The notes beneath the pieces were generated by a model. It saw only the letters and a program-made list of their open reading frames with translations, ran no database searches and had not been told where the DNA came from. From Shinella sp. SUS2 (lineage in GTDB: Bacteria; Pseudomonadota; Alphaproteobacteria; Rhizobiales; Rhizobiaceae), in assembly GCF_001262505.1 (NCBI RefSeq), contig NZ_KQ410756.1, forward strand, positions 1 through 34,201: a DNA stretch of 34,201 nt, in the 5' to 3' direction. Both the position numbers and the translations under genes were made by a program. Shown here in pieces: positions 1 to 7,237 of the stretch (its first letter is position 1; the number at the start of each line of letters is the position of its first letter).

Positions 1-2
1 AT

Positions 3-751
3 CTCGACGGCGTCGTTCGCTGGCGTCTGTGCGATCTGGCGCAATGGCTGTGGGAGGAGTTTCGCGTTTCGGTGAGCGAGCAGACGCTCAGCCGCGAAGT
101 CCGGGCCATGGGCTATCGCAAGCTCGCTGTTCGGCCCAAACATCACGCGCAAGACCCTCAAGCCATTGAGGGTTTTAAAAAAGCTTCCCTGCCGCAGTGG
201 CAGAGATTGCCGCTGGAGCGGCCCGAGGAAAACGCATAGAGATTTGGTTTCAGGATGAGGCCCGTATCGGGCAAAAGAACAAGATCACCCGCCGATGGGC
301 CAGGCGAGGAACACGGCCTTCAGCACCGCACGATCAGCGCACAAGGTCGGCCTACATCTTCGGCGCAATCTGCCCCAAGCTCGGCAAGGCGGCGGCGCTG
401 GTCATGCCATGGTGCGACACCTACGCCATGACCCAGCATCTGGCCGAAATCGCCCGACACGTCGATGCCGACGCGCACGCTATCCTCATCATGGATCAGG
501 CAGGCTGGCACATGTCCAACAATCTCGTCGTGCCCGAAAACATCACCATTCTGCCACTCCCGCCGAAATCGCCGGAGCTGAACCCGGTCGAAAACCTCTG
601 GCATTTCATGCGCGACAACTGGTTATCAAACCGCGTGTTCAAATCATACGACGACATCGTCGATCATTGCTGCGATGCCTGGCGGCGGCTCGAAAGCCAG
701 CCATGGCGCGTCATGTCGATCGGACGCAGAGAATGGGCCAATGGGTTTTGA
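3..751 (+). CDS. IS630-family transposase, 5' truncated, read through a -1 frameshift
   Basis: This is the C-terminal two thirds of an IS630-family DDE transposase; the start lies outside the window. The first segment (3-182) encodes a helix-turn-helix-like part. The catalytic segment continues in the -1 frame to 751. Catalytic acidic residues are visible in the motifs IWFQDEARIG, LIMDQAGWH and ELNPVENLWHF, in the order D-D-E. The two frames join at a T4-A6-G run (173-183), and homology passes smoothly across it (GFK then KSFPAAVAEIA). This suggests either programmed -1 slippage, known in several IS630 elements, or a single-base deletion. A GTG at 197 could be an internal start but would leave out the N-terminal part. 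The catalytic domain looks intact, but mobility cannot be judged without the left end. Family assignment is from recognised motifs. Confidence 0.88.
173..183 (+). other. Candidate -1 frameshift site of the IS630 transposase
   Basis: The run TTTTAAAAAAG spans the point where the upstream frame (stop at 237-239) must be left for the catalytic frame. The A6 tract is a typical slippery heptamer of insertion sequences. Slippage here would give a continuous transposase. A simple sequence deletion would look the same. Confidence 0.5.
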
Positions 752-769
752 TCAGTGAGGGACCGTATA

Positions 770-1325
770 ATGTTCGACTACCAGATCGTCGCTTCGGCCT
801 TTCCGGCCCTTCTACAGGGGCTTGTCACGACGGTGCTCGTCACCGTCGCCGCCTTTCTCTCTCGCGACCTACCTGGGCAGCCTGTTGGGTGCCGCGACCC
901 TGTCCCCGCGGCGTTCCCTGGCAAGGGGCGCGATGGGGTTCTTGCACATCGCCCGCGCCACGCCGGAGATGATCGCGATCTTCTGGTCCTATTATTGCCT
1001 GCCCATCCTGCTCGGCGCCAACCTGTCCGGCCTGACCTGCGGCGTTCTGGCGCTCGGCCTGATCGGCGGCGGCTACATGGCGGAGATCGTGCGCGGCGGC
1101 ATTCTTGCCGTGGATCGGGGGCAATGGGAGGCTGCCCGATCACTGGCCATCCCGAGGCCCGTGATCTGGCTTTATGTCATCATTCCCCAGGCCGTGCGCA
1201 AGATGTTGCCAGCCGTGGTGAACTATTTCACGGACCTCCTCAAGGCGACGACATTGCTCGCCGGCATTGGGGTGGGGGAGGTCGATTACGTCGCCTATCT
1301 CAACGGGTCGGCGTCGTTCCGCTAT
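770..1325 (+). pseudogene. Amino-acid ABC transporter permease, frameshifted and 3' truncated
   Basis: The reading starts at the ATG at 770 (MFDYQIVASAFPALLQG) and gives a HisM/GlnP-type inner-membrane permease of a polar amino-acid importer. Near 860-870, at a CT-repeat stretch, the frame shifts. The rest continues in another frame (ATYLGSLLGAA onward), including the cytoplasmic EAA-type loop GGILAVDRGQWEAARSLAIP, which contacts the ATPase. Homology ends at about FRY (1325), where an IS5-family fragment begins, so the last transmembrane part is missing. The IS630 transposase stops 18 bp upstream. The gene is therefore broken twice. It may be the relic of a transporter once serving the neighbouring methylaspartate cluster, but that link is inferred only from position. 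Confidence 0.8.
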
Positions 1326-1630
1326 AACGCGTAAGGGGCACACGTCGAGTCGATCATGACGATGTCGCCATCGTAAGCCTCCGAAACCGCCCCAAGAAGC
1401 CGATCCCAGACCCCGGCTTTGCGCCAGCGGACGAAGCGATTGTAGCAGGTGGTCGACGGACCGTAGCGTTCTAGAATCTCCGCCCAGGGCGAGCCCGTCC
1501 GGAACCGCCAGAGGATGCCATTCAGCGCCCGCCCATCATCGACCCGGGGAACACCGCGGGGCTTGTTGGGCAACTGCGGCGACAGGATCGACCATTCGTG
1601 ATCCGTGAGTTCGTAGCGGCGACTCGTCAT
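1322..1630 (-). pseudogene. IS5-family (IS427-like) transposase orfA, 3' truncated
   Basis: The ATG at 1628-1630 begins MTSRRYELTDHEWSILSP, the typical N-terminus of OrfA in IS427-group IS5 elements. The protein continues through LPNKPRGVPRVDDGRALNGI, WRFRTGSPW and RWRKAGVWDRLL to the region of MIDST, where homology breaks off. OrfB, carrying the rest of the DDE domain, is absent. The fragment abuts the truncated permease, so deletion after insertion is likely. It should be inactive. The element's outer end probably lies in the 1640-1690 stretch on the LysR side, but I could not pair it with a second inverted repeat. Confidence 0.8.
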
Positions 1631-1702
1631 AGAGGCTTCCTCATTCGGGAGCCCTGAATCACGACAAGCGATAAACACCAAGCAATTTTATGAGTTTACG
1701 CC

Positions 1703-2641
1703 CTAGCTCGCTTTTTGCCCAGGTTCTGAGACAATCGTGGGCCATTTCCCATTATTTGCCAATTGGTTCACTACTTCTGAGATGAGCGAAAATACAGCTG
1801 CCACTTCGAATGATCTCTCGTCTTTTGGATTTACAGCGAGAACCACCGAACGGGTTATTATCGGGTCAACAATCCTTACTATCCGCAACTGTCCTAGTGA
1901 GGCCTCCTGCTGAATTGCAGACGGTGTCAAGATTGAGTACGCCTTTCCTTCAGTCACCATGCTTATAATGGTCGAAAGAGAATCAACCTCGAAGCGCACA
2001 TTCAGCGCACAACCATGTTGGGCGACAACGTCCGCAACCGAGCGGCGAACGTTGTTGGTACGCATTGGCACAGCCAGTGGGTAGGAAATCAGGTCGGACA
2101 GCGGGATGACGTCGTCGAACGGTGGCTCATTCGGCGGAACGACGAGGCAGAGTTCCTCTTTGGCAAGAACCGTGGCGCCGCTGAGGGCGTCGCCATTTTT
2201 GTAAAGAATCGCTAGATTAAATCGACCGGCGGACATCCATTCTTCGATCGGCCCACTCATGCCCTCCACGATTTTTAGCGAAACGCGAGGAAGCTTTTCT
2301 TTCGCAAGTGTAAGAAGCTCTGTCACCACAACGCGCGCTGCGCCGGACGGAATACCAATCGTTACCTCCCCAGCTGGCGATTTGACCTTGCTAGTGAGTT
2401 CCTGCTCCGCAATACTTATCTGGTTCAATATAATTTGGGCGTGATGAAGTAGCTTAGCGCCGGCGGAGGTGAGCTTAACCCCAGTACGTTCGCGCACTAG
2501 CAATTTTGTACCAAATCCCTCTTCCATTTGTCGCACATGCAGACTGAGCGCGCTCTGGGCCACATGCAACTGTGCTGCCGCTCTTGTGAAGCTTCCCGCT
2601 TCGGCAACGCCGACGAAATACTTCAATTGCCTGAATTCCAT
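1703..2641 (-). CDS. LysR-family transcriptional regulator
   Basis: This 312-residue protein has the usual LysR length. An N-terminal winged helix-turn-helix (about residues 1-60, MEFRQLKYFVGVAEAGSFTR and AAAQLHVAQSALS) is followed by a periplasmic-binding-protein-like effector domain from about residue 92. The effector part (GEVTIGIPSGAARVV, DLISYPLAVP) resembles Nac/Cbl-like LysR proteins. The start is supported by an AGGGGAA ribosome-binding sequence just upstream on the minus strand. The gene is transcribed away from the methylaspartate ammonia-lyase gene across a 226-bp gap. That is the classic arrangement for a LysR activator of the divergent catabolic genes, so its effector is plausibly methylaspartate, mesaconate or a CoA product; this is inference. 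It is noticeably less GC-rich than the ETF and folate genes. Confidence 0.92.
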   Translation of the reverse strand: MEFRQLKYFVGVAEAGSFTRAAAQLHVAQSALSLHVRQMEEGFGTKLLVRERTGVKLTSAGAKLLHHAQIILNQISIAEQELTSKVKSPAGEVTIGIPSGAARVVVTELLTLAKEKLPRVSLKIVEGMSGPIEEWMSAGRFNLAILYKNGDALSGATVLAKEELCLVVPPNEPPFDDVIPLSDLISYPLAVPMRTNNVRRSVADVVAQHGCALNVRFEVDSLSTIISMVTEGKAYSILTPSAIQQEASLGQLRIVRIVDPIITRSVVLAVNPKDERSFEVAAVFSLISEVVNQLANNGKWPTIVSEPGQKAS

Positions 2642-2674
2642 GTCAAGTTCCCCTAGCGGTCTGCATGTTTGACG

Positions 2675-2688
2675 GCTCTTATAATAGC
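2675..2688. promoter_or_regulatory. Imperfect palindrome between the LysR gene and the MAL gene
   Basis: GCTCTTATAATAGC is a 14-bp near-perfect dyad (one mismatched pair) located 34 bp upstream of the LysR start, in the divergent promoter region. Such AT-centred dyads are typical of LysR auto-regulatory sites. No protein contact is shown, so this is a candidate only. The rest of 2642-2867 contains a GAGGAGG purine run at 2751 and a short open stretch, discussed under findings. Confidence 0.3.
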
Positions 2689-2867
2689 TTTTCGTACGCT
2701 TAAGTCATCTGGAAACGAGATGGTTGGAACGTTGAAATTATATTGGAGCTGAGGAGGTTTGGACGGGCATATTTCGACGCGGGCCGTGATGCCTTGGATC
2801 AGCAAGCATGCGGTCTGTTCTTCATCGCGGCGCGCGATAACGACGATTGAGGGATGAGCGTAAGCCT

Positions 2868-4151
2868 ATGGCAACTTCTGTAACAGTGAGAGACGTCATT
2901 CTCGCCCCAGGCAATGGAAGCTTCTTTTACGACGACCAGGCCGCCATCCGCGCCGGTGTCGCAACCGATGGCTTTCGATATGTCGGGTCGCCATTGACGC
3001 CGGGTTTCGAGACTATCCGGATGCCCGCCCGGTCCCTCAGCATCGGGCTTGTCCTGTCCGATGGCATGGTTGTTTGGGGCGACATGATGAGCGTTCAGTA
3101 TTCCGGCGCTGGCGGACGTGATCCGCTTTTCAGGACGGACGAAATCACGTCGCTGACACGATCCGTCGTATTTCCACGGCTCAAATCTACCGACATCTCG
3201 AACTTCCAGGCGGCCTGCCGCCATGTGCTCGCCAATCACGAGGGCCGCCGTCTGCCGCTCGCTGTCGAGTATGGAGTAAGCCAAGCGCTGCTCGCCGCAG
3301 CGGCGCATGTCGCCCGCACGACGCTCACCGAAGTTGTCTGCTCCGAATATTCCCTGCCGTTGCCGGAAAAGAGGGTTCCCCTCTATGCGCAGAGCGGAGA
3401 CGCCAGGGAGATCAATGTCGACAAGATGATCCTCAAGGCCATCGACATACTTCCCCATGGCTTGATCAATTCCCGAGAAAAGTTCGGGTCCGCGGGCGAA
3501 ACATTCCGCGCCTTCGTCAAATGGGTGGCACAGCGCGTGAGCGAGATCGGCGAGCCGGGATACCATCCCACGCTGCATTTCGATGTCTATGGCTGGATCG
3601 GTCTCGAGATCGGCATGGATGCCGGTGCGATCGCGGATTTCATCTGCGCCGTTGCCGACGACGTGCCGGACTATCGACTGCATATCGAGTCCCCGGCCGA
3701 CTTCGGATCGACCAAGGCCCAGCTGGACGAATATGCAAAAATCGTGGACCTGCTCGACAGGCGCGGATCCAACGCGCGCATCGTTGTCGACGAACAGTGC
3801 AACACGCTCGACGACATCAAGCTTTTCGCCGAGACGAGGGCCGCCCATATCGTGCAGATCAAGATGCCGGACGTCGGCTCGGTTGCCGACACGATAACGG
3901 GCGCGCTGGCATGCAAGCAGGCTGGCGTGGGCGCCTATGTGGGCGGCAGTTGCAGCGAAACCGATCTTTCGGCGAGGGTTTCCGCCCAGATCGCGATTGC
4001 TACACAGGCCGACATGGTTCTGGCAAAGCCGGGCATGGGTGTCGACGAGGGCATTTCCATCGTCGGCAACGAGCAAAACCGGGTGCTCGCCATTCTGGAC
4101 TACCGTCGCGGTCAGAGCGCGCCTTCGAATGTCATGGCAAGCCTGACATGA
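2868..4151 (+). CDS. Methylaspartate ammonia-lyase
   Basis: This enzyme eliminates ammonia from L-threo-3-methylaspartate to give mesaconate (EC 4.3.1.2) and belongs to the enolase superfamily. The 427-residue length fits the family (413 in Clostridium tetanomorphum). Catalytic and metal residues sit at almost the same positions as in that enzyme: His197 (ILPHGLIN), Asp239 (HFDVYG), Glu274 (HIESP), Asp308 (VVDEQCNT) and the base Lys332 (VQIKMPDVG). I chose the ATG at 2868 because the protein reads MATSVTVRDVILAPG from there; a TTG 21 bp upstream is in frame but less likely. The stop overlaps the next start by ATGA, so translation with the CoA-transferase is probably coupled. No glutamate mutase lies in the window, so the source of methylaspartate is not explained locally. 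Confidence 0.94.
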   Translation: MATSVTVRDVILAPGNGSFFYDDQAAIRAGVATDGFRYVGSPLTPGFETIRMPARSLSIGLVLSDGMVVWGDMMSVQYSGAGGRDPLFRTDEITSLTRSVVFPRLKSTDISNFQAACRHVLANHEGRRLPLAVEYGVSQALLAAAAHVARTTLTEVVCSEYSLPLPEKRVPLYAQSGDAREINVDKMILKAIDILPHGLINSREKFGSAGETFRAFVKWVAQRVSEIGEPGYHPTLHFDVYGWIGLEIGMDAGAIADFICAVADDVPDYRLHIESPADFGSTKAQLDEYAKIVDLLDRRGSNARIVVDEQCNTLDDIKLFAETRAAHIVQIKMPDVGSVADTITGALACKQAGVGAYVGGSCSETDLSARVSAQIAIATQADMVLAKPGMGVDEGISIVGNEQNRVLAILDYRRGQSAPSNVMASLT

Positions 4152-5320
4152 TCAAGCCACTCGAAGGTATCACCGTCATCGCCGTAGAGCAGGCGGTCGC
4201 GGCGCCCTATGCGTCATCGAGGCTCGCCGATGCAGGCGCGCGCGTCATCAAGGTGGAGCGTCCCGACGGCGACTTCGCACGAAACTACGACCGGCTTGTC
4301 GAAGGGCAGAGCGCATACTTCGTCTGGCTCAACCGCGGCAAGGAGTCGATCTGCCTGGATCTGACAATCGAGGCAGATCGCGCGATTCTTTCGGCGATGA
4401 TCGCCGAGGCGGATGTCTTTATCCAAAACCTGAAGCCCGGCAGCATGGAAAAGCTCGGCTTCGCGTCCGAAGATCTGCGCAAGCGGTTTCCCCGCCTGAT
4501 CACCTGCGATATTTCCGGCTTCGGGAACGGTGGAGCGTTCTCGCACCTGAAGGCATACGATCTCATCGTCCAAGCCGAAGCGGGGCTGTGTGCTATAACC
4601 GGAACCGCGCATGGACCGGCGCGCGTCGGCGTTTCGGTTTGCGACATCTCGGCCGGCATGAACGCCCATTCCGCGATCCTCCAGGCGCTTTTGCTGCGCG
4701 AAAGCACAGGACAAGGCACCGCGATCCAGGTGTCGCTCTTCGACGCCGTTGCGGACTGGATGAACGTTCCCGTGCTTCAGTTCGACTATAGCAGCTACGA
4801 GACCAAGCGCGCGGGAGTCAATCATCCCTCCCTTTTCCCCTATGGCGCCTATCGCTGCGTGGATGGCAAGGACGTTATCTTTTCGGTTCAAAATGACCGG
4901 GAGTGGGTGATCTTCTGCGACAGGTTCCTCAAGCAGCCCGAACTCACGCGCCGCCCTGGATTCGCCGACAATATGCAGCGGCTGAGCAATCGCGCGGAAT
5001 TGGACCGGATCATCGTTGCACGTTTCTCGGAAATGTCGAGCGACGAGGCGATGGCGGAACTGGAAGCCGTGGGCTTGGCCTATGGCCGCCTCAACCAGAT
5101 AGAGGATCTTTCGGCCCATCCGCATGTTCGACGCATCGCGGTATCGACGCCGCAGGGCGATATCGACATGATCGCTCCCGCCGCGATTTTCGATGCTGCG
5201 CGATCGCCCGCGTTTCGGCCAGTTCCCGCCCTGGGCGCCCATTCCGAAGCAATCCGCAATGAGTTCGGACCGCGGTCAAGGCGCGACATGGAAAAGACAC
5301 CGGGTAAAGCCAGGCACTGA
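4148..5320 (+). CDS. Class III (CaiB/BaiF-type) CoA-transferase, probable citramalate or mesaconate CoA-transferase
   Basis: This 390-residue protein belongs to the family III CoA-transferases, which move CoA between carboxylic acids through an aspartyl anhydride. The N-terminal motif LADAGARVIKVERPDGD and the motif DISGFGNGG are characteristic. Asp166 in SVCDISAG aligns with the nucleophilic Asp of formyl-CoA transferase. The start ATG lies inside the stop of the methylaspartate ammonia-lyase (ATGA), so the two are co-translated. With MAL, a mesaconase-type fumarase and a CitE-like lyase in the cluster, the likely acceptor is (S)-citramalate or mesaconate and the donor succinyl-CoA or acetyl-CoA. 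The acceptor is inferred from context; the family covers many acids. The C-terminus (RRDMEKTPGKARH) runs into the convergent terminator. Confidence 0.9.
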   Translation: MIKPLEGITVIAVEQAVAAPYASSRLADAGARVIKVERPDGDFARNYDRLVEGQSAYFVWLNRGKESICLDLTIEADRAILSAMIAEADVFIQNLKPGSMEKLGFASEDLRKRFPRLITCDISGFGNGGAFSHLKAYDLIVQAEAGLCAITGTAHGPARVGVSVCDISAGMNAHSAILQALLLRESTGQGTAIQVSLFDAVADWMNVPVLQFDYSSYETKRAGVNHPSLFPYGAYRCVDGKDVIFSVQNDREWVIFCDRFLKQPELTRRPGFADNMQRLSNRAELDRIIVARFSEMSSDEAMAELEAVGLAYGRLNQIEDLSAHPHVRRIAVSTPQGDIDMIAPAAIFDAARSPAFRPVPALGAHSEAIRNEFGPRSRRDMEKTPGKARH

Positions 5321-5330
5321 CGGGTTGTCG

Positions 5331-5356
5331 TGCCGGCACGGCCTTGCGCGCCGGCA
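5331..5356. terminator. Hairpin between convergent operons
   Basis: TGCCGGC (5331-5337) pairs perfectly with GCCGGCA (5350-5356) across a 12-nt loop. It lies 10 bp after the CoA-transferase stop and 35 bp from the convergent fumarase stop. No T-run follows on either strand, so it is a weak or non-canonical bidirectional terminator candidate. Confidence 0.4.
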
Positions 5357-5391
5357 TGGCATGGAACGATCGAGGAGCGGCGGCAAACTTG

Positions 5392-6927
5392 CTACCGTCC
5401 CGCGATGTAGTTGCGCCATGCGTCCGGGCCGGTGCGATGGATCGAATTGCCGTTTACGTCGACGGCGACGGTAACGGGCATGTCGCGCACCTCCATCTCG
5501 TGGATCGCCTCCATGCCGAGATCCTCGAATGCGACGACGCGAGCGGACTTTATGGATCGAGAAATGAGATAGGCGGCCCCGCCCACCGCAATCATGTAGG
5601 GAGCACGGTGTTCGACGATGGCGTCGATCGCCACCGCTCCGCGCTCGGCCTTGCCGATCATGGCATAGAGGCCGGTCGCTTTGAGGATCGTGCCGGTAAA
5701 CATGTCCATCCGCGTGGACGTCGTGGGACCCGCAGGGCCGACAATCTCGCCACGTGCGGCTGGCACTGGCCCGACATAATAGATGACACGGCCATGCAGA
5801 TCCACGGGCAGCGGCTCGCCCGCTTCAATGAGTTCCACCATTCGCTTGTGCGCGGCATCTCTGCCGGTCAGCATCTTGCCGGAAAGCAGCAGGATTTCGC
5901 CCGCCCGCCATTCTGCGGTCTGTTCGCGCGTGAGCGTGTCCAAGTCAACCCGGCGGGCGCCTATCGACAATGTACTGTCGACATCGATCTCGGGCCAATC
6001 GCCCAGGTCGGGCGGCGTCAGTACCGCCGGTCCGCTGCCGTCAAGCACGAACTTGACATGCCGGTTTGCCGCGCATTGGGGAATCATCGCCACGGGCTTG
6101 GATGCTGCATGGGTGGGGAAGGTCGCAACCTTGACGTCGACCACAGTGGTCAGCCCACCCAGGCCTTGCGCGCCTATCCCCAGGGCGTTGATCCTTTGGT
6201 AGAGCTCGACGCGAAGCGCGTCCTCGGGGCTCGAAGGACCTCTGCGAAGCAGATCGAACATGTCGATCGGCTCGTTCAGCACTTCCTTGGCCATCAGCAT
6301 GGCCTTTTCCGCGCTGCCTCCGACGCCGATGCCGATGAGTCCGGGCGGACACCAGCCGCTGCCGAGTGTCGAGATCGTCTCGACGACCCAATCCGACACC
6401 GAGCCGCTCGGGTTAAGCTGGGTGAAGCGCGCCTTGTTTTCCGACCCACCGCCCTTGGCCGCGACGATGAACGTGATCTCGTTGCCTGGCACCAAGTCGA
6501 CATGCAAGATAGCGGGCGTGTTGTCGCGGGTGTTTTTCCGCGTCGACAGCGGGTCCAGCACCACCGATGCCCGCAAGGGATTGTCGGGATCGAGATATGC
6601 CCTGCGAACGCCCTCGTTGATAAGGTTGGCAAGGCTGTATGAACTGTCGATGTGGACGGACATGCCGACTTTTGCAAAGATCACGACCAGCCCAGTATCC
6701 TGGCAGATGGGCCGCCGCCCGAACGCCGCCATGCGGGAGTTGACGAGGATCTGCGCCATCGCGTTTTTCGCCGCCGGGCTCTCCTCCCGCTCATAGGCGG
6801 CCGCGAGATAGCGAATGTAGTCCGGCGGGTGATAATAGGATATGTATTGAAGCGCGTCGGCGATACTCGCCGTGACATCGCTCCCCGCAACGATTACCTG
6901 CTGGCTATTCAAGGCCGGAAACTCCAT
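5392..6927 (-). CDS. Class I (iron-sulfur) fumarate hydratase, probable mesaconase
   Basis: This is a single-chain class I fumarase/mesaconase (511 residues) with the alpha domain (about 1-290) followed by the beta domain (about 310-511, with ILLLSGKMLTGRDAAHKRM). The three cysteines that hold the [4Fe-4S] cluster are present: Cys75 (PICQDTG), Cys193 (GWCPPGLIGIG) and Cys285 (PQCAANRH). Known class I fumarases can hydrate mesaconate to (S)-citramalate. Next to methylaspartate ammonia-lyase and a CitE-like lyase, that is the probable job here rather than the citric acid cycle. It overlaps the end of the DUF4387 gene by 23 bp. The start could be ATG 6927 or TTG 6930; I chose ATG. It is the last gene of the four-gene leftward operon. 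Confidence 0.93.
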   Translation of the reverse strand: MEFPALNSQQVIVAGSDVTASIADALQYISYYHPPDYIRYLAAAYEREESPAAKNAMAQILVNSRMAAFGRRPICQDTGLVVIFAKVGMSVHIDSSYSLANLINEGVRRAYLDPDNPLRASVVLDPLSTRKNTRDNTPAILHVDLVPGNEITFIVAAKGGGSENKARFTQLNPSGSVSDWVVETISTLGSGWCPPGLIGIGVGGSAEKAMLMAKEVLNEPIDMFDLLRRGPSSPEDALRVELYQRINALGIGAQGLGGLTTVVDVKVATFPTHAASKPVAMIPQCAANRHVKFVLDGSGPAVLTPPDLGDWPEIDVDSTLSIGARRVDLDTLTREQTAEWRAGEILLLSGKMLTGRDAAHKRMVELIEAGEPLPVDLHGRVIYYVGPVPAARGEIVGPAGPTTSTRMDMFTGTILKATGLYAMIGKAERGAVAIDAIVEHRAPYMIAVGGAAYLISRSIKSARVVAFEDLGMEAIHEMEVRDMPVTVAVDVNGNSIHRTGPDAWRNYIAGR

Positions 6928-7237
6928 CAAGCGTCAGCATCAGAAGCGGCGCATGCTGCTGCGCCCCATAGATGTCGGTGTCTCCGATTCCGCCGGATGC
7001 GATACTTCGCGGAAACGTGATCTTTATCGCGCAGGCCGGATCGAACGCAAACACCTTCACCGCTTTTCTTGCTTTAATCCCGTATAAGCGGCAGATAATC
7101 CGGGCATTGATCGCGTTCGAGAGCTTGACCGTCTCGTAGACGTGCCGGGTCTTGAACATGACATCCAGCGTAAGCTCGAAAGGACCCGAATTCTTGCTTC
7201 TGATGACGCTGGCAATGTCAATCAACTGCACATTCAC
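6905..7237 (-). CDS. DUF4387-family small protein
   Basis: This 110-residue protein has the recognisable DUF4387 pattern: an N-terminal VIRSKNSGPFELTLDVMF stretch and a C-terminal GDTDIYGAQQHAPLL stretch. Its biochemical function is unknown to me. It starts with GTG, and the start overlaps the stop of the AtuA-like gene as GTGA, so the two proteins are probably made in equal amounts and may form a complex. A second GTG two codons on is an alternative start. The gene overlaps the fumarase by 23 bp. Small DUF4387 proteins commonly sit beside DUF1446/AtuA proteins; here the pair lies inside a mesaconate pathway operon. No membrane segment or signal peptide is visible, so it should be cytoplasmic. 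Confidence 0.85.
   Translation of the reverse strand: MNVQLIDIASVIRSKNSGPFELTLDVMFKTRHVYETVKLSNAINARIICRLYGIKARKAVKVFAFDPACAIKITFPRSIASGGIGDTDIYGAQQHAPLLMLTLDGVSGLE

Noticed and set aside
2799..4076. A 425-codon open frame antisense to methylaspartate ammonia-lyase
   Set aside because: It resembles no family, and the sense strand has every catalytic residue of MAL. Long antisense frames are common in GC-rich genes.
3521..4147. A long open frame running through the 3' half of the methylaspartate ammonia-lyase gene into the CoA-transferase
   Set aside because: The part before 4148 is arginine-rich shadow translation of MAL; family similarity to CoA-transferases starts only at the ATG 4148.
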